This document shows positions 27,429 through 36,202 of a stretch of DNA of 64,000 nt, piece by piece. Position numbers and translations under genes: made by a program. Location: contig NZ_BSUM01000001.1 in assembly GCF_030161595.1 (NCBI RefSeq), positions 372,001 through 436,000 on the forward strand, read 5' to 3'. Under the pieces are notes generated by a model, which worked only from the letters and a program-made list of their open reading frames with translations, was not told where the DNA came from and ran no database searches. How positions within the stretch are numbered: position 1 is the stretch's first letter; every line of letters starts with the position of its first letter. This stretch comes from Litorihabitans aurantiacus. Lineage in GTDB: Bacteria; Actinomycetota; Actinomycetes; Actinomycetales; Beutenbergiaceae.

Positions 27429-28103
27429 TCAGACCGACGCCGACCCGACCAGCTCGGCGTACGTCACCCACCGCTGCGCCACCGACCCCTTGGGGTGGCA
27501 CGCGATGAGCGTCAGCATCGACGTCTCGGCGGGGGAGTCCGGTGACTGCGGGTTGGGGGAGATCACCCGCATCGCGTCCGGGTTCACGATCTCGTGCGTG
27601 GTGACCTCGTAGGTGAACTCGCCGGTCGCCGTCGTGACCGTGATGCGGTCGCCCGCCTCGAGGAGGTCGATGTCGTACAGCGGGGCGCTGTGCGTGGTGC
27701 GGTGGCCCGTGAGGGCGATGTTCCCGAAGCTGCCCGGCGTGGCCGAGTCCGGGTAGTGCGCGATCCCGGGGCGGTCGATGATCGCCTTGTCCACGCCCTC
27801 GTGCAGCGGCATCACCCATTCCTCGCCGAACCGGTCGATCGTGACCGTGCCGTAGGTCGCGCCGATCTCCTGGCGCTCCTGGACCGGCGGCGGCTCGGGC
27901 GCGCGCCGGGGCGGCGGGGGAGCGGTCGGGGTCGGGTCCGGCGCCGTCGGAGCCAGCGCGACCGGGGAGGCCGTCGGGGACGGCGGCGTCGCCTCGGGGG
28001 CGTCCGGGGTGCACGCGGCCAGCGCCGCAGCGCACGCCAGGGCGATCCCGGCCACCCGCAGCGGGCGGCGGTCGGTGCTCGTGCCCCAGCGCGGTGCCAC
28101 CAT
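27429..28103 (-). CDS. Class E-like sortase with lipobox
   Basis: A 224-residue transpeptidase expected to attach LAxTG proteins to the cell wall. The sortase domain starts near residue 80 (GATYGTVTIDRFGEEW). The catalytic His is in NIALTGHRTTHSAP, the Cys in LTLIACHPKG and the Arg in VAQRWVTYAEL. The N-terminus is odd: the hydrophobic segment ends in a lipobox (ALAAC near residue 28) followed by a Pro/Thr/Ala linker, so it may be a lipoprotein rather than a simple membrane-anchored enzyme. ATG at 28103 has a perfect GAGGAGGTG ribosome site; the upstream GTG at 28184 overlaps the preceding stop and cannot be excluded. The LAETG protein at 11610-12173 is a candidate substrate. Confidence 0.85.
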   Translation of the reverse strand: MVAPRWGTSTDRRPLRVAGIALACAAALAACTPDAPEATPPSPTASPVALAPTAPDPTPTAPPPPRRAPEPPPVQERQEIGATYGTVTIDRFGEEWVMPLHEGVDKAIIDRPGIAHYPDSATPGSFGNIALTGHRTTHSAPLYDIDLLEAGDRITVTTATGEFTYEVTTHEIVNPDAMRVISPNPQSPDSPAETSMLTLIACHPKGSVAQRWVTYAELVGSASV

Positions 28104-28180
28104 CGCTGCACCTCCTCGCGCTCCGCCGTCGGGCTCCATCCTCCGGCCCCTCTCGGGGCGGCGCAACGGGAGCGCCGTCG

Positions 28181-28800
28181 TCACGCGGGCTCCTTCTCGA
28201 TCCGGTAGGTGAACAGACCGTTGTAGCCGTACAGGCGACCGAGCAGGGGGTGGACGACGGTGAGGTCGACGCGCTGGCGGCCGCTCGCGGCGTCGAAGGA
28301 CTCCTGCAGCCGGACGGTCGGGCTCACCACCCGCGGGACGCGCAGGCGCAGCGGACCGAGGGCGAGGCCGAGGGTGCGGCTGGTCAGCTCCAGCGCGTCA
28401 CCCACGACCGCGACGTCGAACGTGGCGGCCAGGATGGCGGGGGAGCCGAGGCGGTCGGTGACGCCTCCGGCGGGCGAGCGCACGACGTCGTCGCGCATCA
28501 CCCAGGTGCCGCCCGGCAGGTCGAGCTCGCGCACGGCCACGGCCGACCCCCGACGGTCCGGTTGACGATCCGGAACGACACGTCCCGCTCCCAGCCGGCG
28601 AGGACGACACCGTGGCGCTGCAGGAGCCGGAGCAGCGGCCACAACCAGCGGCGGGGTGTGCCGGCGACGTCGAAGACGCCCTCTCCCACGCCGCGGTTGC
28701 CGGGCGGGATAGTCGCGAAGTAACGCCGGAGGGTGGGGTGAAGCTGCGCGATCTCCGGGCCCAGGGCGGCGGCATAGGGCGAGCGCGGGGCGGCGGGCAC
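28181..28800 (-). CDS. DUF4166-like protein, frame broken once
   Basis: About 206 residues when repaired. The N-terminal part (ALGPEIAQLHPTLRRYFATI, then WLWPLLRLLQRHGVVLAGWE and SFRIVNRTV) and the C-terminal part (AVAVRELDLPGGTWVMRDDV to VHPLLGRLYGYNGLFTYRI) lie in two frames. One extra base in the C run at 28547-28551 joins them as VNRTVGGSAVAVREL. The order of motifs matches DUF4166 proteins, which are of unknown function and sometimes fused to oxidoreductases. It runs into the sortase gene with a possible 4-nt overlap (GTGA), so the two may be cotranscribed. Confidence 0.75.
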
Positions 28801-28816
28801 GGTCCGACCCTAGCTC

Positions 28817-29721
28817 TCAGGCCCTACCCCGCAGTCGCGGGTCGAGAGAGTCGCGAAGCGCGTCACCCAGCAGGTTGAACCCCAGCACCGTCAGCAGGAT
28901 GAACATCCCCGGCACCACCGAGGGCCACATCGAGGTCTCCATGAACGACTTGCCGCCCGCGAGCATCGCTCCCCAGGACGGCGTGGGCGGGGGACCCCGA
29001 GGCCCAGGTAGCCCAGGGAAGCCTCCGTCAGGATCGCCGCGGCGAAGCTCGTGGAGAACTGCACCGCGACCGGGGCCGCCACGTTCGGCAGCACGTACCG
29101 GAGCAGGATCCGCCCGTCCCGCAGGCCCACCGCCCGGGCCGCCTCGACGTAGGGCTCCGTGCTGACCGTGAGCACCGCCCCCCGGGTGACCCTCGCGAAC
29201 GACGGGATGAAGACCACCGTGAGGGCGAGCACCAGATTGCGGACGTCCGGCCCGAGCGTCGCCACCACCGCCAGCGCCAGCAGGATCGTGGGGAAAGCGA
29301 ACAGCACGTCCATCAGGCGCATCGTCACGCCGTCGACGATCCCGCGGTAGTACCCCGACAACAGCCCCAGCGTCACCCCGATCAGGGCCGAGAGCCCGAC
29401 GACCGTGAGGCTCACCGTCAAGGAGGTGCGGGCGCCGTACAGCGCACGGCTGAGCAGGTCTCGCCCCGCCTCGTCCGCACCGAGGGGGAAGACGGCCCCG
29501 GGCGGCGCGAGACGGTTGCCCGAGGACATCGCGAGCGGGTCGTAGGGCGCGATCCACGGTGCCAGCAGGCCCGCGACCGTGATGACCAGCACCAGGAGAC
29601 CACCGGTCACCCCCACCCGGTCGCGGGTCAGCGCGTGCAGCGACGGCCACCGCTCGCTCCAGCGACGGCGGACCCGGCGCGGTGTCGGCACGGCGACGGT
29701 CGTGAGCTCCTCAACGAGCAT
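28817..29721 (-). CDS. Peptide-type ABC transporter permease (DppC/OppC-like), frame broken once
   Basis: About 301 residues when repaired, six membrane segments. The N-terminal OppC part includes GADEAGRDLLSRALYGARTSL, and the cytoplasmic EAA loop reads EAARAVGLRDGRILLRYVLPN. At the end of SLGYLGLGVP the frame changes; one more base in the GGGGG run at 28989-28993 (plus strand) continues it as PPTPSWGAMLAGGKSF to the terminus DSLDPRLRGRA. Length and ending then match the family exactly. It overlaps the DppB-like gene by 11 nt and is last in the leftward lrp-permease operon. Confidence 0.87.
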
Positions 29722-30658
29722 GGCGCAACCTCGGATCCAGGTAGAGGTAGACGATGTCGACGATCAGCGACACCAGCACGTAGAACGCTGCCAGGAACAT
29801 CACGCTGCCCTGGACGATCGCGTAGTCGCGGGTGCCGATCGCGTTGACCACCAGGGTGCCCAGCCCGGGGAGTGAGAAGACCTGCTCCACCACCACCGTG
29901 CCGCCCAGCAGTGCGCCCGCCTGGATACCCACCACCGTGACCACCGGGATCAGCGCGTTGCGCAGCCCGTGCACCCCGACGACCGCGCGCGTGCGCAGGC
30001 CCTTCGCCCGAGCGGTACGGACGTAGTCCTCCCCGAGCACCTCGAGGAGGGAGGAGCGAGTCATCCGCAGCGTCACCGCCGCGAGGCTCGAGCCCAGGGT
30101 GACCGCCGGGAGGATCAGGTGGCGCAGGTGGTCCCACGTCAGGCTGAACTCCGTCGACCCGCCCGAGGGGAGCCAGCGCAGGTGCACCGCGAACACCAGG
30201 ATCAGCAGGATGCCGAGCCAGAAGTTCGGGATCGACAGGCCGATGAGCGACGTCACCCGCGCCGTGACATCGATCGCGCCGTTGCGCCGAACCGCGGAGA
30301 GCACCCCGAGCGGGACCGCGATGGCGACCGACACGACCAGCGCCGCGAGCGTCAGCTCGAGCGTCGCGGGGAAGCGCGTGAGGATCTCCTCGGTGACCGG
30401 CCGGCCGGTGCGGTAGGACACCCCGAGGTCCCCGCGCAGCACCCCGCCGAACCACTGCACGAACTGCACGTGCACCGGCTGGTCGATCCCGTAGTAGGCG
30501 CGCATCTGAGCCTCGAGGACGGGGTCGGCGTACTCCGTGCCGAGGATGGAGTCGACCACGTCCCCCGGGACGAGCCGGATCATGAAGAACGAGACGACCG
30601 CGATCCCCAGGAGCACCGGGATCGTGGCGAGGGCTCGAGAGGCGATGAGGCGGCCCAT
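29711..30658 (-). CDS. Peptide-type ABC transporter permease (DppB/OppB-like)
   Basis: A 315-residue permease with six membrane spans: the N-terminal IASRALATIPVLLGIAVVSFFMIRLVPGD is a standard DppB opening, then the long periplasmic loop (YYGIDQPVHVQFVQWF), and the EAA loop DYVRTARAKGLRTRAVVGVHGLRNAL that contacts the ATPases. The C-terminus YLYLDPRLRHAR is typical. The ATG overlaps the stop of the Lrp gene by one base, so regulator and permeases are on one transcript. It pairs with the DppC-like permease downstream. Confidence 0.93.
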   Translation of the reverse strand: MGRLIASRALATIPVLLGIAVVSFFMIRLVPGDVVDSILGTEYADPVLEAQMRAYYGIDQPVHVQFVQWFGGVLRGDLGVSYRTGRPVTEEILTRFPATLELTLAALVVSVAIAVPLGVLSAVRRNGAIDVTARVTSLIGLSIPNFWLGILLILVFAVHLRWLPSGGSTEFSLTWDHLRHLILPAVTLGSSLAAVTLRMTRSSLLEVLGEDYVRTARAKGLRTRAVVGVHGLRNALIPVVTVVGIQAGALLGGTVVVEQVFSLPGLGTLVVNAIGTRDYAIVQGSVMFLAAFYVLVSLIVDIVYLYLDPRLRHAR

Positions 30659-31182
30659 CAGGCGCCGCTCCCGGCCAGGCTCGCGCCGTCGGCCACGCCG
30701 CCGTCGCCGTCGACCTCGTCATCCGGTACCGCCTTGGCGCCCTCGGGCGGCACGGTCAACGCCTGGAGCACGATCTCCGACTGGATCTCCACGGCACCTG
30801 CGATCGCACCGATCGTCTCGATCGTGAACTCCCGCAGGTGCGTGGTGGACTCGAAGTGGCCCACAACGGTCAGGTCGAACTGACCGGTGACGTGGTAGAC
30901 GCGCTCGAGGGCCGGTTGCGAGGCGAGGGCGGCGATGACCTCGTCCACCAGGTGCGGGGCGCACCGCACGCGCAGGAGCGCCGTGGTGTGCCTCCCGAGC
31001 AGGTCCGGTGACGTCTCGATCGTGAACCGCACCGCGCCGGCCGCGACCAGGTTCTCGATACGGCGGCGCACCGCCCCCTCGGTCAGCCCCACCTTCCGTG
31101 CGATCGCGACGTTCGTCTGGCGCGAGTCGCGGTGCAGCTCCGCCACGATGCGGCGATCGACCTCACGGGACCGATCAGACAT
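30658..31182 (-). CDS. Lrp/AsnC family regulator
   Basis: A 174-residue transcription factor. The N-terminal winged helix-turn-helix (RRIVAELHRDSRQTNVAIA, then KVGLTEGAVRRRIENLVAAG) is followed by a RAM effector-binding domain (LLRVRCAPHLVDEVIAAL, YHVTGQFDLTVVGHFES). A C-terminal tail of about 25 residues is extra compared with the usual 150. It is placed at the start of the permease operon and divergent from the ATPase operon, so it most likely senses the transported substrate or a breakdown product and controls both directions from the 31183-31308 region. Confidence 0.9.
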   Translation of the reverse strand: MSDRSREVDRRIVAELHRDSRQTNVAIARKVGLTEGAVRRRIENLVAAGAVRFTIETSPDLLGRHTTALLRVRCAPHLVDEVIAALASQPALERVYHVTGQFDLTVVGHFESTTHLREFTIETIGAIAGAVEIQSEIVLQALTVPPEGAKAVPDDEVDGDGGVADGASLAGSGA

Positions 31183-31308
31183 GGCGCCCCCTTTCCGATG
31201 AGCTTGCCGCCGACACTAGACGACCGCATATCGGATGTGCAACGATCCAGATGTACGAAATCCGGATTGTTTCCCCCTTGTTACGTACGAATTAGCGGAG
31301 GTGGCATC
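31183..31308. promoter_or_regulatory. Divergent promoter region with Lrp-type repeated half-sites
   Basis: This 126-bp gap between divergent operons is locally AT-rich. Between about 31228 and 31266 it carries repeated elements: GGATGTGCAACGATCC, a closely related AGATGTACGAAATCC about 18 bp on, and the palindrome ATCCGGAT. Phased degenerate repeats of this kind are expected for Lrp-family proteins. A related ATATCCGAA occurs at about 34319 before the binding-protein gene. Binding by the adjacent Lrp protein is inferred. Confidence 0.5.
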
Positions 31309-32352
31309 GTGCTTCTCGAGGTCGAGAACCTGAGCACGGAGTTCCGCACGCGCTCGCGGACCGTGCGCGCCGTCGACGACGTGTCGTTCACCGTCGCCGA
31401 GGGGGAGACCGTCGCGGTCGTGGGGGAGTCGGGCAGCGGCAAGTCCGTCACGGCGCTGTCGATCATGGGGCTGGTGCAGGCGCCGGCCGGGCGCGTTACG
31501 GGCGGGAGCATCCGCTTCGAGGGCGAGGACCTCCTCTCGGTCAAGGACCCCCGCCGCATCCGCGGCTCCCGCGTGGCGATGGTCTTCCAGGACCCCATGA
31601 GCTCGCTCAACCCGGTGCTGACGATCGGTCGCCAGCTCACCGAGGCGATGCGCGCGCATCGATCGCTCTCGCGAGAGGAGGCGCGGACGCGCGCCGTCGA
31701 GCTGCTGCAGCTCGTCGGCATCCCCGACGCCGCGACGCGCCTGCGCTCCTACCCGCACCAGTTCTCGGGGGGAATGAGGCAGCGCGTGATGATCGCCATG
31801 GGTCTGTCCTGCGACCCCGCGCTCATCCTCGCCGACGAGATCACGACCGCCCTCGACGTGACGATCCAGGCGCAGATTCTCGAGGTCCTCGATCGCGTGC
31901 GCACCGAGCTCGGCACCGCCGTCCTCCTGATCACCCACGACCTCGGCGTCGTCGCCCGTATGGCCGAGCGGGTCACGGTCATGTACGGCGGTCAGATCGT
32001 GGAGACCGCCACGACGGCTGACCTGTTCGCCGCGCCCCGCATGCCGTACACGTGGGGCCTGCTGGCCTCCGTGCCCCGCCTGGACTCCGACCGGTCCCAG
32101 CCGCTCGTCCCGATCGAGGGGACCCCGCCCGACCTGTCGCAGCCGCAACCCGGGTGTCGCTTCGCGGCCCGCTGCGCGTTCGCCCGGGAGATCTGCCGCA
32201 CCCGCCCGCCCGCGCTGGAGGTCGTCCGACCTGGCCATCTGGCACGGTGCTGGGGCACTCAGGAGCACCCCGACGGCGGGTGGTTGCGAGGCGTGGACGG
32301 CACCGACCGCGAGGCGCTGGCTGTCCTGGCGGATGCGGGGAAGGTCGCGTGA
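31309..32352 (+). CDS. Oligopeptide-type ABC transporter ATP-binding protein (DppD/OppD-like)
   Basis: A 347-residue ATPase. Walker [14 protein letters not shown]-loop [11 protein letters not shown], signature [13 protein letters not shown], Walker [13 protein letters not shown] and the switch His in [11 protein letters not shown] are all present. The C-terminal oligopeptide-transporter domain has the four-Cys Fe-S-like motif region ([20 protein letters not shown]). Start GTG at 31309 follows GCGGAGGTGG. Walker B has the unusual Ile in ADEITTALD where Pro is commoner, which is not expected to matter. GTGA overlap couples it to the partner ATPase. Confidence 0.94.
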   Translation: MLLEVENLSTEFRTRSRTVRAVDDVSFTVAEGETVAVVGESGSGKSVTALSIMGLVQAPAGRVTGGSIRFEGEDLLSVKDPRRIRGSRVAMVFQDPMSSLNPVLTIGRQLTEAMRAHRSLSREEARTRAVELLQLVGIPDAATRLRSYPHQFSGGMRQRVMIAMGLSCDPALILADEITTALDVTIQAQILEVLDRVRTELGTAVLLITHDLGVVARMAERVTVMYGGQIVETATTADLFAAPRMPYTWGLLASVPRLDSDRSQPLVPIEGTPPDLSQPQPGCRFAARCAFAREICRTRPPALEVVRPGHLARCWGTQEHPDGGWLRGVDGTDREALAVLADAGKVA

Positions 32353-33386
32353 GCGCGCCGGTCGATGTGGCGCCGCACGACGCGAGCGTGGTCGACGGGC
32401 CGGTCGGCCACGACGGCACCGCACTGCTGGAGGTTGAGAACCTGGCGGTGACGTTCCGGCTGCGACGCCGCGGGCGGGTCGGGGCGCGCGAGCTGCGTGC
32501 GGTCGACGGCGTCAGCTTCACGGTGCGGGCGGGGGAGACCCTGGGGCTCGTCGGGGAGTCGGGCAGCGGGAAGTCGACGACGGGGCGGGCACTCCTCCGG
32601 CTGGAGCGCGCCTCCGGCGGGCGCGTGCGGTTCGACGGCGTCGACATCGCCACCCTCCGACCGGCCCAGATGCGTGAGATGCGCACCCGGATGCAGATGG
32701 TCTTCCAGGACCCCTACTCCTCGCTCAACCCGCGCATGACGGTCGGCGAGTCGATCGCGGACTCCCTCCGCGTGCACCGCGGGGTGCCGGCGGCTCAGCG
32801 GAGGGACCGCGTCGCCGAGTCCCTGCGCACCGTCGGCCTCGATCCGGCGTGGGCGGCGCGCTACCCGCACGAGTTCTCCGGCGGTCAGCGTCAGCGCATC
32901 GGGATCGCGCGGGCACTCGCGGTCGAGCCGCAGCTCGTCGTCGCCGACGAACCGGTCTCCGCGCTCGACGTCTCGGTGCAGGCGCAGACGATCAACCTGC
33001 TGGCCGACCTCCAGCGCCGGCTCGGCCTCACGTGTCTCTTCATCGCCCACGACCTGGCCGTGGTCCGCCAGCTCTCCTCCCGGGTCGCGGTCATGTACCT
33101 CGGCGCGATCGTGGAGATCGCGGACGCGGACGACCTCTACCGAGCCCCCGCGCACCCGTACACGGTCTCGCTCCTGTCGGCGGTCCCCGTACCGGACCCC
33201 GTGGTCGAGGCGGGTCGTGAGCGGATCGTGCTGCGCGGCGACATCCCCAGTCCGCTCGACCCGCCCTCCGGCTGCCGGTTCCGCACCAGGTGCTGGAAGG
33301 CCCAGGAGGTGTGCGCGAGCGAACGGCCGGTGCCCGTCGCAATCACCCCTGGTCACGAGGTCGCGTGCCACTTCCCCGAGAGATGA
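32349..33386 (+). CDS. Oligopeptide-type ABC transporter ATP-binding protein (DppF/OppF-like)
   Basis: A 345-residue ATPase, partner of the preceding one. Walker [17 protein letters not shown]-loop [13 protein letters not shown], signature [15 protein letters not shown], Walker [17 protein letters not shown] and switch His [11 protein letters not shown]. The C-terminal domain ends with [19 protein letters not shown], typical of OppF. The N-terminus has about 25 extra residues before the ABC fold. Begins with GTGA overlapping the previous stop. Confidence 0.94.
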   Translation: MSAPVDVAPHDASVVDGPVGHDGTALLEVENLAVTFRLRRRGRVGARELRAVDGVSFTVRAGETLGLVGESGSGKSTTGRALLRLERASGGRVRFDGVDIATLRPAQMREMRTRMQMVFQDPYSSLNPRMTVGESIADSLRVHRGVPAAQRRDRVAESLRTVGLDPAWAARYPHEFSGGQRQRIGIARALAVEPQLVVADEPVSALDVSVQAQTINLLADLQRRLGLTCLFIAHDLAVVRQLSSRVAVMYLGAIVEIADADDLYRAPAHPYTVSLLSAVPVPDPVVEAGRERIVLRGDIPSPLDPPSGCRFRTRCWKAQEVCASERPVPVAITPGHEVACHFPER

Positions 33387-33434
33387 CGAGACCTCGGTGG
33401 ACGAATGTGATCAGCAGGACGAAAAGGACGCGAG

Positions 33435-34253
33435 GTGACAGTGGTGGAACGCCGGCACAGATACGTTCTTGCTGCGAGGATGTTGGGCTATCTCGAGGCG
33501 CACCGCGACGCCGTCGACATTCTTGACGACGCGCTCGCCGAATTCCCCGGGGACGGGTTGCTGCTCGGTCTGCGCGGTGTGAAACGGCTCATCGCCCGTG
33601 ATCACGACGGCGCGAGGGCAGACCTCGAGGCCGCCGCGGTCAGCGGAGGGGCCACCGAGCCCGAGGTCTATCGCGAGGAGGTCACCCGCGAGGTCGTCAA
33701 CGACCTCCTGGGTCGCAGTGCCGACACGCCGTTGCGGGGCGGCAACGACGTGCGGATCACCACCGGCGTCTCCACGTGGCACCACCTCGGTGTGGCTCGG
33801 TACGTGGGCAGGGACTTCGGGGCTGCCGCCGCTGCCTTCCGGCGTGCGCGCGAGGAGTCGACCGAGTCGGGCGCCGCGATGGCGGCGCTGGACTGGGAGT
33901 ACCTCGCGTTGACACGCGAAGGGCGGGAATCCGCGGCTTCTGCGGTGCTGGCCGAGCTCGACGGCGTCGACCTGTCCCGGCGTGCTGCGTGGTCCGGCAT
34001 GGTCGCCCGCCTGGCGTCCTGCTACGAGCAGCGCCTGCGCATGTACCGCGGGGAGCTGGGGCCCGAGGCGCTGCTCCGCAACGACACGGCCGACCCCCTG
34101 GCCATCGCCACCCTCGGCTACGGGGTCGCCTCCCACTACCGTGTCGCCGGATACGACGGGGCGTCCCGCCGGGCGCTCGAGCGCGTGGTCCGCCTCGGGG
34201 ACTCCATCAGCAGCGCCTACATCGCGGCCGAGGTCGATCTCGACGAGCTCTGA
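33435..34253 (+). CDS. TPR-like helical repeat protein, paralogue 1
   Basis: A 272-residue, probably cytosolic protein of helical pairs resembling tetratricopeptide repeats: LAARMLGYLEAHRDAVDILDD, LGLRGVKRLIARDHDGARAD and WHHLGVARYVGRDFGAAAAAF. A conserved C-terminal block reads YEQRLRMYRGELGPEALL followed by ATLGYGVASHY. It is clearly homologous to the gene at 37699-38547, which has matching AVDILSEAL, WYHLGVAEYVSGDLAAAA and YDQRMRLYAGTLEADAL blocks. No enzyme motif is visible. I do not recognise a named family; a scaffold or substrate-handling role for the transport cluster is inferred from context only. GTG at 33435 or 33441 are both possible. Confidence 0.72.
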   Translation: MTVVERRHRYVLAARMLGYLEAHRDAVDILDDALAEFPGDGLLLGLRGVKRLIARDHDGARADLEAAAVSGGATEPEVYREEVTREVVNDLLGRSADTPLRGGNDVRITTGVSTWHHLGVARYVGRDFGAAAAAFRRAREESTESGAAMAALDWEYLALTREGRESAASAVLAELDGVDLSRRAAWSGMVARLASCYEQRLRMYRGELGPEALLRNDTADPLAIATLGYGVASHYRVAGYDGASRRALERVVRLGDSISSAYIAAEVDLDEL

Positions 34254-34268
34254 TCCCTTCGACCCTCC

Positions 34269-34290
34269 AGCCCCGCGCCGCCGCGGGGCT
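34269..34290 (+). terminator. Hairpin between TPR-like gene and binding-protein gene
   Basis: AGCCCCGCG (34269-34277) pairs with CGCGGGGCT (34282-34290) around a 4-nt loop, followed by an AT-richer stretch. It separates the ATPase/TPR genes from the binding-protein gene. That gene would then need its own promoter in the AT-rich 34300-34440 segment. Confidence 0.65.
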
Positions 34291-34455
34291 CGAGGTGTTT
34301 CCCGATAATGGCCGCAAGAATATCCGAAGTTCGTAGCGAGAGCGCGTTCGTGTAACCACGTCGTTAAAGGCGGCTTCTCGACTTGACGGAATGCTTTGAC
34401 CCGCCCAGGATCAATTCTGTCAGCTGGTCTCGGAATTCGGTGAAGGGTGTGGAGC

Positions 34456-36092
34456 ATGCGGTTGAGAACGGTGAGGAAGGCCGCGTTCGCGGCCGCGGTG
34501 GCCCTGGTCGCCGTGGCCGGCTGCTCCCAGGGTGGCGCGCCCCCGTCGGGGGAGGGGACGGCGACCGCCACGGACGGTGGGACGGGCGGCACCACCGAGA
34601 CGGTCGGCGCCGAGGTACGCCTCGAGGACGACGAGACGGGCGAGCCCGTCGACGGTGGAACGCTGCGCATGCTCCTGCGGCTTGATGCGGACAAGCTGGA
34701 TCCGCACGTCGCCACGGACACGACCGGGGTGATCGTCGGTGCACTCGTCTACGAGGGCCTCGTGGAGAACGTCCGCGGCGAGATCGTCCCGGCCCTGGCG
34801 CAGGAGTGGGAGATGTCCGACGACGGGACGACCTACACCTTCACGCTCCGGGAGGGGGCGACCTTCCACGGCGGCCGCACCGTGACCTCCGAGGACGTCG
34901 CCTACTCCCTCGCCCGCGTGGCCGATCCAGAGACGCTCTCGCCGTCCGGCAGCAGCTACGCCGTCATCGAGTCGGTCGACACCCCCGACGAGTCCACGGT
35001 GGTCCTGAACCTGTCACGCCCCCACGCGCCCATGCTCGCGCAGCTCGCCTCGCTCTCCGCCTCGGTCGTGGACCGGGAGGTCGTCGAGGCCGGCGGTCTC
35101 GGCGTCCCCGACGGCGGCACCGGTCCGTTCGTGCTAGCCGAGCACAACGTCGGCCGCAACATCGTGCTGACGGCCAACGCCGACTACTGGAACCCGGAGC
35201 TCCCGCACGTCGACGGGATCGACATGACGTGGAACCCCGACGACAACGCACGCGCCGCGGCGATCCGCAGCGGTGACGTCGACGTGCTGTTCCGGCCGGC
35301 GCCCGAGTTCATCGACAGCCTCAAGTCCGACTCCGCGGTCAAGTGGTACGGCGGGTCCGGGTCGCTCCCCTCCAGCTCGTGATGAACACGACCAAGCCCC
35401 CGTTCGACGACGTGCTCGTCCGTCAGGCCGTCTTCCACGCCCTCGACCGCCAGGAGCTGCTGGACGTCGCCTACTCGGGGCAGGGACGTCCACTGAACGG
35501 CGGGTACCTGCCCGACGACCGCTTCGGAGCCTTGACCGAGCCCGTCTACGGCGAGCCCGATCTCGACACGGCGCGCGACCTGCTGGCGGAGGCCGGCTAC
35601 CCCGACGGCTTCGAGACCACCATCACCGTGATCGCGACCTCGGCCTTCCAGGTGCGCCAGGCCGAGGTCGAGCAGGAGCAGCTGCGTGCGATCGGTATCG
35701 AAGCGACCATCGTCCCGGTCGAGTCCGCGGTCTCCACCCAGATCGTGGCCGACGGCGACTTCGAGCTCTACCAGGGTGGGTTCGGCATGAGGTCCGACCC
35801 CGACGAGCGCTTCACGGCCGGCTTCACCACCGACGGCGGACTGAACTATGGCGGGTGGAGCGACGCGGAGTTCGACCAGCTCATCGAGGACGCGCGTGGA
35901 GAGACCGACGCCGAGGCCCGCGCCGAGCTCTATCAGGAGGCCGAGATGATCCTCGCCACGCGCGGCCCCTCCGCCTTCACGTTCCTCACCGCCGACTACG
36001 ACGTCGTCGGGGCCGACGTCATGGGGTACCGCGGCGACCAGACGCCCAACTTCAACATCTACAAGTACCTCTGGCTGGAGCCCGCCTCGTGA
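34456..36092 (+). CDS. ABC transporter substrate-binding lipoprotein, family 5, frame broken once
   Basis: About 545 residues when repaired. Signal peptide with lipobox (VAVAGC at residues 19-24), then the family 5 (peptide/nickel/opine) fold: GGTLRMLLRLDADKLDPH, LVYEGLVENVRGEIVPALA, YTFTLREGATFHGG, and in the second frame FDDVLVRQAVFHALDRQEL and ARDLLAEAGYPDGFE. The frame changes after SGSLP at the CCCC run 35367-35370; one extra C gives SLPLQLVMNTTKPPFDD, as in homologues. ATG at 34456 has GAAGGG eight bases upstream. It is the extracytoplasmic receptor of the transporter at 28817-33386. Confidence 0.88.
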
Positions 36093-36202
36093 GGTTCGGG
36101 TGGCGGCACGGGCGCTCCGTCCGAGCCGCCACCCCGGCCCTCCGCTCACCGAGCAATCGCATCGACCACCGACCCACGAACCGACCGACGGAGGTGACGA
36201 CC

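Noticed and set aside
28840-28865. Possible third copy of the AGTCTCTCG array near the DppC C-terminus
   Set aside because: Only CGAGAGAGT is similar; there is no 21-bp spacing and no second unit.
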